Source of the DNA: Marinifilum sp. D714
GTDB lineage: Bacteria; Bacteroidota; Bacteroidia; Bacteroidales; Marinifilaceae
Assembly: GCF_030851345.1 (NCBI RefSeq)
Contig: NZ_JALPNU010000010.1
Location: 1 to 64,000 of the forward strand
Length of the DNA stretch: 64,000 bases
Direction: 5' to 3'
A model generated the notes under the pieces. That model did no database searches, was not told the DNA's origin, and saw only the letters and a program-made list of their open reading frames with translations. The number at the start of each line of letters is the position of its first letter. Position 1 is the stretch's first letter. The position numbers were made by a program, and so were the translations under genes. This document shows positions 43,504 through 52,831 of the stretch, piece after piece.

Positions 43504-44874
43504 TTATTTCATCATCTCTGCATAATTCTTGTAGAACAATGGAATTGAGTTAATACCATTAAAGAATTGTTCCAATGGATAGTTCTCGTTTGGAGAGTGA
43601 ATAGCATTTGACTCTAAACCGAATCCCATCAACACCGACTTAACTCCTAAAATTTGTTCGAAAGTAGAAATAATTGGAATAGATCCACCACTACGAACAG
43701 GTACCGGACGCTTGCCATATACCTCTTCTAATGCTTTTTCTGCAGCTTTATATGCTGTTAAGTCGATTGGACACCCATAAGCTTGTCCACCGTGCAAATG
43801 CTCTACTTTAATCTTCACGCTCTTAGGTGCGATAGACTCGAAATGCTTGCAGAACAATTCAGCAATTTTCTCATGATTTTGATCTGGAACCAAACGAGAA
43901 GAAATCTTAGCATAAGCCTTAGATGGCAATACTGTTTTAGCTCCGTCTCCTTGATAACCACCCCAGATACCACAAATATCAAATGATGGACGAATTCCTG
44001 TACGCTCGTTAGTAGTAAATCCTTTTTCACCAGCTAACTCTTCAACATCCAATGCTTTTTTATATTCTTCTTCGCTAAATGGAGCTTGAGCCATCATAGC
44101 ACGCTCTTCATCTGACACTTCGATTACATCATCGTAGAATCCAGGAACAGTAATATGTCCATTCTCATCAACCATTTGTGTAATCATCTTTGCCAATACG
44201 TTAATTGGGTTAGCTACAGCACCACCAAACAATCCAGAGTGCAAATCGCGATTAGGACCGGTTACTTCAACTTCCCAGTAACACAACCCACGCAAACCAG
44301 TTGTAATTGTAGGAACATCAGGAGCAATCATACCTGTATCTGAAACTAAAATCACATCTGATTTCAACAATTCTTTATTATCCTCACAGAATTTAGGTAA
44401 GCTAGGCGAACCTACTTCTTCCTCACCCTCGATCAAGAACTTAACATTGCATTTTAACTGATTTGTTTTCACAAGATATTCAAATGCTTTGGTATGCATG
44501 AAACCTTGTCCTTTATCATCATCAGCACCACGCGCCCAAATTTTCCCATCACGAACTTCCGGCTCAAATGGAGGTGTTGTCCACAACTCCAATGGTTCAG
44601 CTGGCTGCACATCGTAGTGAGCATATACTAAAACTGTTGGATAAGAAGGATCAATAAACTTTTCTCCGAATACAACCGGATTTCCCTCTGTTTCCATTAC
44701 TTCGGCTTTATCAGCACCACCTTCAAGCAAAAACTTTTTCCAAAGCTCAGCACAACGGTACATGTCATCTTTATGCTCAGGCTTTGAACTGATTGAAGGA
44801 ATTCTAATTAATTCAAAAAGTTCATCTAGGAACCTTTCCTTATTCTCTTCGATATATGTTTTAAGATTATCCAT
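43504..44874 (-). CDS. M20 family dipeptidase
   Basis: Cytoplasmic zinc dipeptidase (PepV/carnosinase-like), 456 aa. Metal-binding and catalytic blocks are visible: VLVYAHYDVQPAEP (His, Asp), ARGADDDKGQ (bridging Asp), IEGEEEVGSPSL (catalytic and metal Glu), VSDTGM and the C-terminal LESNAIHSPNENY (His). The lid domain lies between about 190 and 320. It ends one operon before the DUF3109 gene and starts its own transcript. Its position next to the GntR gene suggests use of the dipeptides released by the murein peptidases, although generic peptide breakdown is equally possible. Confidence 0.92.
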   Translation of the reverse strand: MDNLKTYIEENKERFLDELFELIRIPSISSKPEHKDDMYRCAELWKKFLLEGGADKAEVMETEGNPVVFGEKFIDPSYPTVLVYAHYDVQPAEPLELWTTPPFEPEVRDGKIWARGADDDKGQGFMHTKAFEYLVKTNQLKCNVKFLIEGEEEVGSPSLPKFCEDNKELLKSDVILVSDTGMIAPDVPTITTGLRGLCYWEVEVTGPNRDLHSGLFGGAVANPINVLAKMITQMVDENGHITVPGFYDDVIEVSDEERAMMAQAPFSEEEYKKALDVEELAGEKGFTTNERTGIRPSFDICGIWGGYQGDGAKTVLPSKAYAKISSRLVPDQNHEKIAELFCKHFESIAPKSVKIKVEHLHGGQAYGCPIDLTAYKAAEKALEEVYGKRPVPVRSGGSIPIISTFEQILGVKSVLMGFGLESNAIHSPNENYPLEQFFNGINSIPLFYKNYAEMMK

Positions 44875-45264
44875 ATTAAAGTGTTTATTGGATTTAAATA
44901 TTTACGGAAGGTAAATATACAATAGATCACGAGAATACAAATATGTTCTTGCAAGATTTATGGCAAAATAAACCTAGCAGCCTATTACATCAAGATTAAT
45001 ACTTTCAATATTTTAATCTCCAGGTTTCTTATAAAATCCTTCAATTTTTATCATTTTTGATATATATCTAAATCCTCCTTAATATATATTGTATGTTTTC
45101 TTATTATATATTATAATAGTTTATAATATATATCCAACACAAATAATTTGGAGTATTCAAATTGCTATTTTGCTGATATTTCAAAATACTACTCCTTACA
45201 AACCAAAAAAAACAGCAACCTACATGGTTACTGTTTCTTTAAAATTTTATCCTGGAAAATTCTA
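44875..45264. other. AT-rich intergenic region
   Basis: No gene is supported. The section from about 45,060 to 45,140 is almost pure A/T with TATATA repeats. The right side holds the DUF3109 terminator. I saw no RNA gene or conserved motif. Confidence 0.55.
45209..45237 (-). terminator. Terminator of the DUF3109 gene
   Basis: The stem aacagcaacc / ggttactgtt (one mismatch) is followed on the minus strand by a T run. Confidence 0.7.
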
Positions 45265-45846
45265 TTATCTCATTTTCATGATTTCGCCAATATTCTCAGC
45301 TGCATATTCCAATTCTTTATACCAATCTTCGCCATATTTTCGAATCAATGGTTCTTTTAGAAATTTATACACAGGAGTTCCATTTTTAAAACCAAGCTCT
45401 CTGGCTGGTTTGCAGATATCCCATTTATTGTAATTCACAGCATCAAATTCCGCATACTTATCAATTCGAATAGGATATAACTGACAGGAAATCGGTTTGC
45501 GATACGAAACCTTACCATCAAAAAAGGCCTTTTCGATCCCGCACATGGCATTGCCATTCTCAAAAATGGTATAGACACATTCCTTGCCATCAATAATAGG
45601 AGTTACCAAATCACCATCGCTATCAATTACCGATGTTCCTTGCTTTTCAATTTCTTCAATTCCTCTTTTGGTAAGATATTCTTTAATATCAGAATAGATA
45701 TCTTCAATGATTTGTTTCTCTCCCTCATCCAATGGAGCTCCCGAATCTCCTTCAACGCAACAAGCTCCACAACATTTTGAAATATCGCAAATGAACTTTT
45801 TCTCAATCACATCAAGACTAACTATGGCTTTCCCTATCTGTAACAC
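45265..45846 (-). CDS. DUF3109 Cys-rich protein
   Basis: DUF3109 proteins (193 aa here) are conserved in Bacteroidota. They resemble the YkgJ-type CxxCxxCC family that binds zinc or an iron-sulfur cluster. Cysteines are grouped at DISKCCGACCVEG, at GKECVYTIFENGNAMCGIEK, in SCQLYPIRI and in WDICKPAREL, a pattern suited to metal binding. No signal peptide. The function is unknown. It lies between the M20 peptidase and gpmI as a separate transcript. Confidence 0.8.
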   Translation of the reverse strand: MLQIGKAIVSLDVIEKKFICDISKCCGACCVEGDSGAPLDEGEKQIIEDIYSDIKEYLTKRGIEEIEKQGTSVIDSDGDLVTPIIDGKECVYTIFENGNAMCGIEKAFFDGKVSYRKPISCQLYPIRIDKYAEFDAVNYNKWDICKPARELGFKNGTPVYKFLKEPLIRKYGEDWYKELEYAAENIGEIMKMR

Positions 45847-45882
45847 TATTTCCCTATTTAAATTGTATTCGTTATACGAATA

Positions 45883-45916
45883 AAAAATCCGTACTATCGT
45901 GCAAAGATAGTACGGA
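45883..45916 (-). terminator. Terminator of gpmI
   Basis: The 11-bp stem tccgtactatc / gatagtacgga, followed on the minus strand by a TTTTTTA run. Confidence 0.8.
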
Positions 45917-45941
45917 ATGTTTTATATACAGTTACAATCTT

Positions 45942-47471
45942 CTATTTTATCAAAGATTTTCCGGTCATCTCTTCAGGCTTATCAATCCCCATGATATCCA
46001 ACAAGGTAGGTGCAACATCAGCCAAAATACCATTCTCCAATTCTTTTGGATTTTCAGTTACCCAAATACAAGGAACCGGATTTAATGAGTGAGCTGTATT
46101 TGGAGAACCATCAGCATTCACCGCAAAATCAGCATTACCATGGTCTGCAATAATGATTACATCATATCCATTTGCTTTAGCAGCTTCTACAACTTGTTCT
46201 GCACACTTGTCTACAGCCTGAACAGCTTTTGAAATCGCTTCGTACACTCCTGTGTGTCCAACCATATCGCCATTAGCAAAGTTCAAACAAACAAAATCAG
46301 CCGATTGAGCGTTCAACTCAGCAGTAATTTTATCTGCAACTTCAGGAGCCGACATTTCTGGTTGAAGATCGTAAGTAGCCACTTTTGGAGATGCTACCAA
46401 CAAACGGCTTTCACCTTCGAACTCATCTTCACGACCACCCGAGAAGAAGAAAGTTACGTGAGCATATTTTTCAGTTTCTGCAATACGAATTTGCTTCTTA
46501 CCTGCAGCTGCCACAACTTCACCCATTGTGTTCTGAACGTTCTCCTTATCGTAGATTACATTCACACCTTTAAAGTTAGCATTGTAACAAGTCATTGTGT
46601 ACCACTCCACATTCATGGTGTGCATTCCAAATTCCTGCTTGTCTTCCTGAGTGAACACAGTTGTCATTTGACGCAAACGGTCGGTACGGAAATTAAAACA
46701 AATCACAACATCTCCTTCTTCTATTTTAGCCAAAGGAGCACCAGCTTCATCAACCACCACTACTGGCTTGATAAATTCATCGGTTACACCTTCTGCATAT
46801 GATTCCTCGATTGCAGCAACAACATCTGTAGTAGCTTTACCTTCTCCTTTAGTATAAAGATTGTAAGCCAACTTAACGCGATCCCAGTTGCTATCGCGAT
46901 CCATACCATAGTAACGACCAATTAAAGAAGCAAATTTTGCAGTTCCTTTGTTTGTAATATCATTTACAAAAGTCTTAACGAAATCCAATCCTGATTTAGG
47001 GTCAGTATCACGTCCATCTGTTAAACCATGCACGAATACATCCTCCACTCCAAATGCTTTTGCAGCATCACAAAGAGCCAAAGCGTGCTTACTTAAAGAG
47101 TGAACCCCACCATCACCAATCAAACCGATTAAGTGAACTTTCTTTCCATTTTCCTTAGCGTGAGCGAATGCTTTAACAACTTGCTCGTTATCTTTTAAAG
47201 TATCTTGCTCAACCGCCATATTGATCTTTACCAAATCCTGATAAACAACACGTCCTGCACCAATATTCAAGTGACCAACTTCTGAGTTACCCATCTGTCC
47301 TTCTGGTAATCCAACAAATCTACCTGCAGCTTGCAATTGCGAATTTGGATATTTTTCCAATAATCCATCCATATAAGGAGTTGCAACTGAAGAAATCACA
47401 TCTGAATTCGATTTGTCACCGATCCCCCATCCGTCAAGGATCATCAATAAAGCTTTTTTGCTATCTGCCAT
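45942..47471 (-). CDS. gpmI: 2,3-bisphosphoglycerate-independent phosphoglycerate mutase
   Basis: Interconverts 3- and 2-phosphoglycerate in glycolysis. An alkaline phosphatase-type metal centre is visible: [13 protein letters not shown] (Asp), [15 protein letters not shown] with the catalytic Ser, [12 protein letters not shown], and the C-terminal [11 protein letters not shown] and [10 protein letters not shown]. At 509 aa it is full length. It carries its own promoter box at 47,521-47,528 and terminator, so it is a single gene. Confidence 0.95.
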   Translation of the reverse strand: MADSKKALLMILDGWGIGDKSNSDVISSVATPYMDGLLEKYPNSQLQAAGRFVGLPEGQMGNSEVGHLNIGAGRVVYQDLVKINMAVEQDTLKDNEQVVKAFAHAKENGKKVHLIGLIGDGGVHSLSKHALALCDAAKAFGVEDVFVHGLTDGRDTDPKSGLDFVKTFVNDITNKGTAKFASLIGRYYGMDRDSNWDRVKLAYNLYTKGEGKATTDVVAAIEESYAEGVTDEFIKPVVVVDEAGAPLAKIEEGDVVICFNFRTDRLRQMTTVFTQEDKQEFGMHTMNVEWYTMTCYNANFKGVNVIYDKENVQNTMGEVVAAAGKKQIRIAETEKYAHVTFFFSGGREDEFEGESRLLVASPKVATYDLQPEMSAPEVADKITAELNAQSADFVCLNFANGDMVGHTGVYEAISKAVQAVDKCAEQVVEAAKANGYDVIIIADHGNADFAVNADGSPNTAHSLNPVPCIWVTENPKELENGILADVAPTLLDIMGIDKPEEMTGKSLIK

Positions 47472-47520
47472 TTTAAAGTATTTTATATCTTAAATTCTGT
47501 TTTACTTGATCTTAGTCATG

Positions 47521-47528
47521 CAAAAATA
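47521..47528 (-). promoter_or_regulatory. Candidate -7 box of gpmI
   Basis: The minus strand reads TATTTTTG, matching TAnnTTTG, 50 bases before the gpmI start. Confidence 0.5.
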
Positions 47529-47687
47529 TCGTATTAATTCTAATAAAAAAAGCAGTTAGACGGTTGAAAGTCTTTATTTTAGATCGAAAACGTTTGTAAT
47601 TTAAAAATTGTTCAAAGACGAACAGAATAAGTATCAGAAATTGAGGAGAAAATACTCAAACGACCAACTCATTCCCCAATAGAAAAC

Positions 47688-47714
47688 AAAAAAGCCGATC
47701 AGATGATCGGCTTT
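47688..47714 (-). terminator. Terminator of tRNA-Phe copy 1
   Basis: The stem aaagccgatc / gatcggcttt with a 4-base loop is followed on the minus strand by TTTTTTG, 2 bases after the tRNA 3' end. Confidence 0.85.
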
Positions 47715-47716
47715 CG

Positions 47717-47789
47717 TGGTACCACCTGGAATCGAACCAGGGACACATGGATTTTCAGTCCATTGCTCTACCAACTGAGCTATGGTACC
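47717..47789 (-). tRNA. tRNA-Phe (GAA), copy 1
   Basis: A 73-base cloverleaf: acceptor GGTACCA pairing with TGGTACC, D-arm GCTC/GAGC, anticodon loop CTGAAAA with anticodon GAA, T-arm CCTGG with TTCGATT, discriminator A. CCA is not encoded. A promoter (TACTTTTG at 47,806-47,813) and terminator flank it. Confidence 0.96.
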
Positions 47790-47805
47790 CTTTGTTTTGG
47801 TGCTA

Positions 47806-47813
47806 CAAAAGTA
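47806..47813 (-). promoter_or_regulatory. -7 box TACTTTTG of tRNA-Phe copy 1
   Basis: TACTTTTG on the minus strand, preceded at 18 bases by TTTG, is a good Bacteroidota promoter 16 bases before the tRNA. Confidence 0.6.
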
Positions 47814-48033
47814 AGCAAAAATCCTTTTCTGCAAAATAAATTATGCTGTACATTTTCAAAAATTACGAATGCAATTCTGAAAATAGTTCAGAATCAATTT
47901 TTTCTATACAATTTAGATTTATTACAAATATTTATTTTCTATGCAATACACTTTTTCATGATTCGTTTAAATTAAACTAGGTATAGTTTTTGTTATTTTT
48001 ATATCCGTTCATTAATCACTAAATCAACAATCA

Positions 48034-49332
48034 ATGACAGAAAATAGATTATTCAAATCATTTAAGTTTTTTCTTTCTCTTTTTATCTTCTCATTATTTA
48101 TTATTGCCTGCAGCGATGATGACAACAATAACTTCGAAAGAGAAACCAAAACCATTTACGAAACCATAGATCAAACGATGAATGAATGGTATTTATGGAA
48201 CGAAGACTTACCCAATATTAATACATCAAATTATTCTTCTGTAAATGAATATTTTGAAGCATTACTGACAAATCAAGACCGATGGAGCTATATTGCTAAC
48301 CTAGATGCATTGATTGCATATTTGGAAAACGGAACATATAAAGGATATGGTTTGGCATTCAAATATGATTCCGAAGATAATCTTAGAGTAAAGTTGATTT
48401 TCGATGAATCTCCTCTTGCTTCAAAAGGAATTACTCGAGGATGGAAATTGATAAACATCAATGGACTTAACATTGCAGATTTAACCGAAAATGATGTATT
48501 GGATGAGTTAGATAAGAATACTTCAATATTTATATTTGAAAACAATTTAGGAGAACAAAAGGAAATTACCGCAAATAAGCAGGAAATAGACCAAAACTCA
48601 GTATTAAAAAGAGAAGTACTAAATTACGAAGGTAAGAAAGTAGCTTACTTAGCATTTGATAGTTTTTTGGGAAGTTCAGAGGATGCTTTGAATGAAGCTT
48701 TTGATTATTTTAAAGCCAACGAAGCTAATGAGTTGGTTTTGGATTTACGATATAATGGTGGAGGTAGTACAACCATATCAAATCAGCTTTCAAGTTTAAT
48801 TACAGGTAATCTTTACGAAGGAGAAATTTACTCCAAAGTATTCCACAATGATTCCAAAAGTGATGAAAACTTCACCTACGCATTTAGCAACCAATCCTCC
48901 GCTCATGGTTTCGAAAGAGTTTTTATAATAACAACAGACAGAACAGCATCAGCCAGCGAAATGGTAATAAATGGCTTAAAACCATATTTAGGTAATGACA
49001 AGGTAATTTTAATTGGTAGCAACACACACGGAAAGCCAGTGGGAATGTATGTTTTTGAAGAACCCAAATTCAACTTGGCCATTGTACCAATTAGTTTTTC
49101 GATAACCAATGCAAACAATGAAGGTGAATACTTTGAAGGAATTCCTGTCGATTTTGAAATTTCTGACGACTTAAATCATGATTTTGGTGATCCAGAAGAG
49201 AGCAATCTTCATGCAGCACTCCAATACATTAGCCAAGGTAATTTCCCAGCCATTACTACAGCCAAAGCTCTATCTACAACCGAGAGAGAGTTTAAAAAGA
49301 AAGGATTTGAGTTATTGATTGACGCAAACTAA
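48034..49332 (+). CDS. S41 family C-terminal processing peptidase-like lipoprotein
   Basis: Lipoprotein (signal SLFIFSLFIIAC followed by SDDDNNN) of 432 aa with an S41 (tail-specific protease-like) domain. A PDZ-like region occupies about 105-190 (SPLASKGITRGWKLININGL). The S41 core has ELVLDLRYNGGGSTTIS and RTASASEMVINGLKP with the catalytic Ser, plus a Lys downstream in SNTHGKPVGM. It should face the periplasm or outside. It stands alone between two tRNA-Phe loci, with a strong terminator after it. Substrate unknown. Confidence 0.87.
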   Translation: MTENRLFKSFKFFLSLFIFSLFIIACSDDDNNNFERETKTIYETIDQTMNEWYLWNEDLPNINTSNYSSVNEYFEALLTNQDRWSYIANLDALIAYLENGTYKGYGLAFKYDSEDNLRVKLIFDESPLASKGITRGWKLININGLNIADLTENDVLDELDKNTSIFIFENNLGEQKEITANKQEIDQNSVLKREVLNYEGKKVAYLAFDSFLGSSEDALNEAFDYFKANEANELVLDLRYNGGGSTTISNQLSSLITGNLYEGEIYSKVFHNDSKSDENFTYAFSNQSSAHGFERVFIITTDRTASASEMVINGLKPYLGNDKVILIGSNTHGKPVGMYVFEEPKFNLAIVPISFSITNANNEGEYFEGIPVDFEISDDLNHDFGDPEESNLHAALQYISQGNFPAITTAKALSTTEREFKKKGFELLIDAN

Positions 49333-49344
49333 AAAAGCTCAGAT

Positions 49345-49377
49345 ACAAAAAAGCCGATCAAACGATCGGCTTTTTTT
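49345..49377 (+). terminator. Terminator of the S41 peptidase gene
   Basis: The stem aagccgatc / gatcggctt followed by TTTTTTT. Its stem sequence is nearly that of the tRNA terminator at 47,688. Confidence 0.88.
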
Positions 49378-49390
49378 GTTACCCCCTGGC

Positions 49391-49406
49391 CCCGAAAGCT
49401 TTCGGG
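49391..49406. repeat. Perfect palindrome ccccgaaagctttcgggg
   Basis: A short GC-rich palindrome just after the S41 terminator and before the end of the GIY-YIG pseudogene; possible weak terminator or repeat relic. Confidence 0.4.
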
Positions 49407-49418
49407 GCGAACCAGAGG

Positions 49419-49707
49419 CTACCCATATTTTTCTAAAAGACGCTCTGTGATTTCAGAATAGAGCTTTAAATTTTCCAAATACTCCTTACTTTTCATTTTC
49501 TTTAAATGCATCTCAATTCTGCGAGCCTGAGCAATACTTTTGCACCTTATTGTGTAATAATACCTCCCAATCTTTATAATTAGAAGTATATGAATTTTCG
49601 AACACTCCTGTTTGATGAAGATCTAAACGATTTTTTAAATCTTTTGTGTAGCCAATATAATATCGATTGGCTGTTATACTATGCAATATGTAAACTTCAA
49701 TTTTCAT
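49419..49707 (-). pseudogene. GIY-YIG nuclease-domain gene, frameshifted
   Basis: The intact frame begins MKIEVYILHSITANRYYIGY, the GIY-YIG motif of the UvrC/URI-type small nucleases, and runs to LLHNKVQKYCSGSQN before a stop at 49,513. In another frame the expected C-terminus follows at once: SIAQARRIEMHLKKMKSKEY, LENLKLYSEI and so on, ending at 49,419-49,421. A single-base shift near 49,545, at a run of four A residues, would restore a protein of about 95 aa, the usual family size. It is thus either a recent pseudogene or a sequencing error. It lies between tRNA-Phe copies. Confidence 0.75.
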
Positions 49708-49711
49708 AAAT

Positions 49712-49750
49712 AAAAAAGAGGAGAAGATTAATTAAATCTTCCCCTCTTTC
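49712..49750 (-). terminator. Terminator of the tRNA-Phe pair
   Basis: The stem agaggagaagatt / aatcttcccctct with an AATTA loop, followed on the minus strand by TTTTTTA. Confidence 0.8.
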
Positions 49751-49752
49751 TG

Positions 49753-49825
49753 TGGTACCACCTGGAATCGAACCAGGGACACATGGATTTTCAGTCCATT
49801 GCTCTACCAACTGAGCTATGGTACC
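49753..49825 (-). tRNA. tRNA-Phe (GAA), copy 2
   Basis: Identical over all 73 bases to the copies at 47,717 and 49,858. It is the second gene of a two-tRNA transcript, 32 bases after copy 3. Confidence 0.96.
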
Positions 49826-49857
49826 CCTTGGTATTAATTACTCGAAGAAAAAAGATG

Positions 49858-49930
49858 TGGTACCACCTGGAATCGAACCAGGGACACATGGATTTTCAGT
49901 CCATTGCTCTACCAACTGAGCTATGGTACC
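49858..49930 (-). tRNA. tRNA-Phe (GAA), copy 3
   Basis: Identical to the other two copies; anticodon GAA in the loop CTGAAAA, 7-bp acceptor stem. First gene of the pair, with TACTTTTG promoter box at 49,949-49,956. Confidence 0.96.
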
Positions 49931-49948
49931 CTCTTTACTTGAGCGATG

Positions 49949-49956
49949 CAAAAGTA
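49949..49956 (-). promoter_or_regulatory. -7 box TACTTTTG of the tRNA-Phe pair
   Basis: The same -7 sequence as in front of copy 1, 18 bases before the tRNA. Confidence 0.55.
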
Positions 49957-50030
49957 CGTAAAAAATTTACATCACCAAATAAAATCAAGAAAAATAGAAA
50001 GGAATTTTAATCGGATTCTAAACTTCTTGT

Positions 50031-50038
50031 TACCTTTG
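50031..50038 (+). promoter_or_regulatory. -7 box TACCTTTG of the M16 peptidase gene
   Basis: Matches TAnnTTTG, 19 bases before the start codon of the M16 gene. Confidence 0.55.
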
Positions 50039-50057
50039 CAGCCTAATAAAAAAGTAT

Positions 50058-51278
50058 ATGGTATTCGAAACTTACACATTATCAAATGGTATCCGGTTAA
50101 TCCATCGACCGGTTAAGGCAAATGTTGCACATTGCGGAATTATTTTGAATACCGGTTCCCGTGATGAGAAAGAGGACGAATGGGGAATTGCTCACTTTAT
50201 AGAGCATGTTGTGTTTAAAGGGACAACAAAACGTAAAGCATATCACATACTTAGCCGCATGGAAGATGTAGGTGGAGAACTAAATGCCTACACTACCAAG
50301 GAAGAAACATGTGTTTACACTACTTTTTTGGATAAAGATTACAAAAGAGCTCTTGAGTTAATAAGCGATATCACATTTAATTCTGTTTTCCCGGAAAAAG
50401 AACTGGAAAAAGAGAAAGAGGTAATTCTCGACGAAATCAATTCATATAAAGATTCTCCGTCAGAACTGATTTTTGATGATTTTGAGGAATTAATTTTCAA
50501 AAAAGATCCGATAGGAAGAAATATTTTAGGTACACCCAAACATATTAAAGCCTTCAAACGAGATGATATCTTAAACTTCATCAGAAATAATTATCACACA
50601 GATCAGATGGTTATTAGTTCTGTGGGAAATATTCCTTTCAAGAAGTTGGTAAAGATGGTTGAAAAGTATTTTGGAGGAATTGCAGAAAACATACGTGTAG
50701 ACAAGAGAAAAAAGCCAAATTCCTACAAACCAAGAACTCAAACCTTGATAAAAAATACTTACCAAAGACACTGTGTTTTGGGAAATGTTGCCTATGATGC
50801 AAATGATGATCGCCGAATTCCGTTATCACTTTTAACAAATATACTTGGTGGCCCAGGAATGAATTCGCGACTGAATCTTTCATTGCGCGAAAAGCACGGA
50901 TTAGCCTATAATATTGAAGCAAACTACACGCCATATGCCGATACCGGAGTTTTTAGCATTTATTTTGGTACTGATAAGGGATATTTAGACAAATGCCTTA
51001 GCCTTATCCATAAGGAAATGGATTTGCTTTGTACAAAAAAGCTAGGACCAGGACAGTTGACCAAAGCAAAAAATCAGATGATTGGACAAATTGCAATATC
51101 ATCGGAAAACAACGAGAACTTAATGCTTAATGTTGGCAAAAGCTTCTTGTTGTACAATCGAGTTGATTCTTTGGAAGAGATTTACCAAAAAGTAGAGTCG
51201 ATAACTGCAGAGCAATTAATGGAAGTTGCCAACGAAATTTTGAATAAAGATAGATTAACCACTTTGATGTATAAATAA
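50058..51278 (+). CDS. M16 family zinc peptidase
   Basis: Insulinase-family processing peptidase (406 aa). The inverted zinc motif HFIEH occupies residues 46-50, and the more distant Glu is in the TKEETCVYTTF region. The second M16_C half has the RYRGxG-like region and NILGGPGMNSRLNLSLREKH, GLAYNIEANY. No signal peptide is seen, so it is probably cytoplasmic. It is 3 bases from the downstream O-methyltransferase gene and likely co-transcribed. Confidence 0.92.
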   Translation: MVFETYTLSNGIRLIHRPVKANVAHCGIILNTGSRDEKEDEWGIAHFIEHVVFKGTTKRKAYHILSRMEDVGGELNAYTTKEETCVYTTFLDKDYKRALELISDITFNSVFPEKELEKEKEVILDEINSYKDSPSELIFDDFEELIFKKDPIGRNILGTPKHIKAFKRDDILNFIRNNYHTDQMVISSVGNIPFKKLVKMVEKYFGGIAENIRVDKRKKPNSYKPRTQTLIKNTYQRHCVLGNVAYDANDDRRIPLSLLTNILGGPGMNSRLNLSLREKHGLAYNIEANYTPYADTGVFSIYFGTDKGYLDKCLSLIHKEMDLLCTKKLGPGQLTKAKNQMIGQIAISSENNENLMLNVGKSFLLYNRVDSLEEIYQKVESITAEQLMEVANEILNKDRLTTLMYK

Positions 51279-51281
51279 GTC

Positions 51282-51923
51282 ATGTTGGAGATTAATAAAG
51301 AGCTGGAAGAATACATCCTTACACATACCGAAACTGAAGATCAAATTTTAAAAGATCTCACTCGCGAGACCCATGTTAAAATGCTACGTCCAAGAATGTT
51401 ATCGGGGCACATGCAGGGCAAGTTTCTGAAAATGATTTGCCAAATGATGAATCCAAAGCGAGTTTTAGAAATTGGAACTTACACTGGTTATTCGGCAATT
51501 AGCATGGCAATGGGAACATCAAATGATTGTGTAATTCATACCATTGATTGCAATGACGAATTGGAATATTTCACTCGTAAATTCATCAAGCAATCAGGCT
51601 GTGAAGGCAAAATAGAGTTTCACATTGGCGAGGCATTAGATATCATTCCAAACATCAATGAAGAATTTGATTTGGTTTTTATAGATGCCGACAAAAGACA
51701 GTACATCGAATATTTCGAGGCTATTTACCCAAAACTAAAGCAAGGAGGTTTTGTATTGGCTGATGATGTTTTGTGGGATGGTAAAGTTTTAGAGGAAGTC
51801 GAATCAAAAGACAAGCAAACACAAGGTATTCTAGCTTTTAATAATTTTATTCAGAATGATGAAAGAGTTGAAAATTTAATGCTTCCTATCCGTCATGGTC
51901 TGATGATGATTCGAAAAAAATAA
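51282..51923 (+). CDS. Class I SAM-dependent O-methyltransferase (family 3)
   Basis: A 213-aa COMT/CCoAOMT-type methyltransferase. SAM-binding motif I is VLEIGTYTGYSAISMAMG. Then HTIDCNDELEYFTRKF, the metal-site FDLVFIDADKRQYIEYF, and GGFVLADDVLWDGKV, with Asp and Asn ligands for a divalent metal. It follows the M16 peptidase gene at 3 bases. The methyl acceptor is unknown. Confidence 0.9.
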   Translation: MLEINKELEEYILTHTETEDQILKDLTRETHVKMLRPRMLSGHMQGKFLKMICQMMNPKRVLEIGTYTGYSAISMAMGTSNDCVIHTIDCNDELEYFTRKFIKQSGCEGKIEFHIGEALDIIPNINEEFDLVFIDADKRQYIEYFEAIYPKLKQGGFVLADDVLWDGKVLEEVESKDKQTQGILAFNNFIQNDERVENLMLPIRHGLMMIRKK

Positions 51924-51927
51924 CTTT

Positions 51928-52710
51928 CTATTCTAAATCAACAATCTTAACAAGAACCGTTGCTCCCAGGTTGGTTTGTCCGTTTTTTTGAATGACTTGC
52001 CAGCCTTGTTTTTTTAATTGTTTTTCTAATCCATGGTTCAACATGCCATGGGCAACCAGAACTGCAGTTTCTTCTTTTTCTGCAACCTTTATCAAATTCT
52101 CAACGGCATACTTTACTCTTTGTTTTGCCTCTTTCCTACTTTCAATTCCTTTGTGATTAAAACCCAACAACCAACTACCACGGCTAAAAAATTGCCAAAT
52201 CGGCAAAGGCAATCTAATAATGCTAGTGGCTTTTACCACTTTAATTTCATATTCTCTAAAAATAGAATCCGATACCACAGTAAAATCTTTTCCAAATATT
52301 GCCAATGCTGTTTCTTGCGAACGTGGCAAATTTGAACAATAGATAAAATGATTAGGATTTAGATTGACTTTTATCATTTTAGGATCGAAGGGAACAATTG
52401 ACACTGAATTGTAATCATAAACGTACTGCTGAGCCTGTTTTGCTGAATAAAACAGTTTCTTTTTCAGATTGGGCTTGGCATGTCGAATCAAGTAAATCTG
52501 TAATTTTCGTTTGCCCTGTTTTTGAAGTTCCAACTGTTCACTTGCACCCACCTCATTTACACATGTAAATGCATCGCAAGTATTTACAGATTGCAGATAT
52601 CTATTCTGTGTAACACATGATTGTATTACAAAACCGCAAATAATCAGCAACAAATATTTTATCGGAGCAAACTTTTTCAATCCTCTATCATGTAAATTCA
52701 CAAATATCAA
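51928..52710 (-). CDS. Histidine phosphatase family lipoprotein
   Basis: A phosphoglycerate mutase-like (histidine phosphatase) fold with the phosphohistidine motif IYLIRHAKPN and the second His in VLVAHGMLNHGLEKQ. An N-terminal segment with a hydrophobic stretch and a lipobox (YLLLIICGFVIQSC) implies anchoring in a membrane, outside the cytoplasm. About 260 aa. Convergent with the O-methyltransferase gene (4-base gap). Substrate unknown. Confidence 0.8.
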   Translation of the reverse strand: MIFVNLHDRGLKKFAPIKYLLLIICGFVIQSCVTQNRYLQSVNTCDAFTCVNEVGASEQLELQKQGKRKLQIYLIRHAKPNLKKKLFYSAKQAQQYVYDYNSVSIVPFDPKMIKVNLNPNHFIYCSNLPRSQETALAIFGKDFTVVSDSIFREYEIKVVKATSIIRLPLPIWQFFSRGSWLLGFNHKGIESRKEAKQRVKYAVENLIKVAEKEETAVLVAHGMLNHGLEKQLKKQGWQVIQKNGQTNLGATVLVKIVDLE

Positions 52711-52795
52711 ATTTAAGAGATTTTACTCATCTCGAGCAAATAAATATTGTGAAAATTAGACCTTAAGTTGAATGACAACCAATATTAAAAAGTGA

Positions 52796-52803
52796 TATCT
52801 TTG
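52796..52803 (+). promoter_or_regulatory. -7 box TATCTTTG of selD
   Basis: Matches TAnnTTTG, 28 bases before the selD start codon. Confidence 0.55.
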
Positions 52804-52831
52804 CCAGATAATTTAACAGATTACAAAAACA

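Noticed and set aside
45060-45140. TATATA-rich stretch as possible origin or satellite
   Set aside because: Simple low-complexity AT sequence with no ordered repeats or DnaA boxes noticed.
46254-46802. 182-codon open frame on the plus strand
   Set aside because: Antisense shadow of gpmI, rich in Cys, His and Phe without a motif.
49783-50010. 75-codon open frame with a repeated peptide
   Set aside because: It reads through two tRNA-Phe genes; the repeated peptide is the duplicated tRNA sequence.
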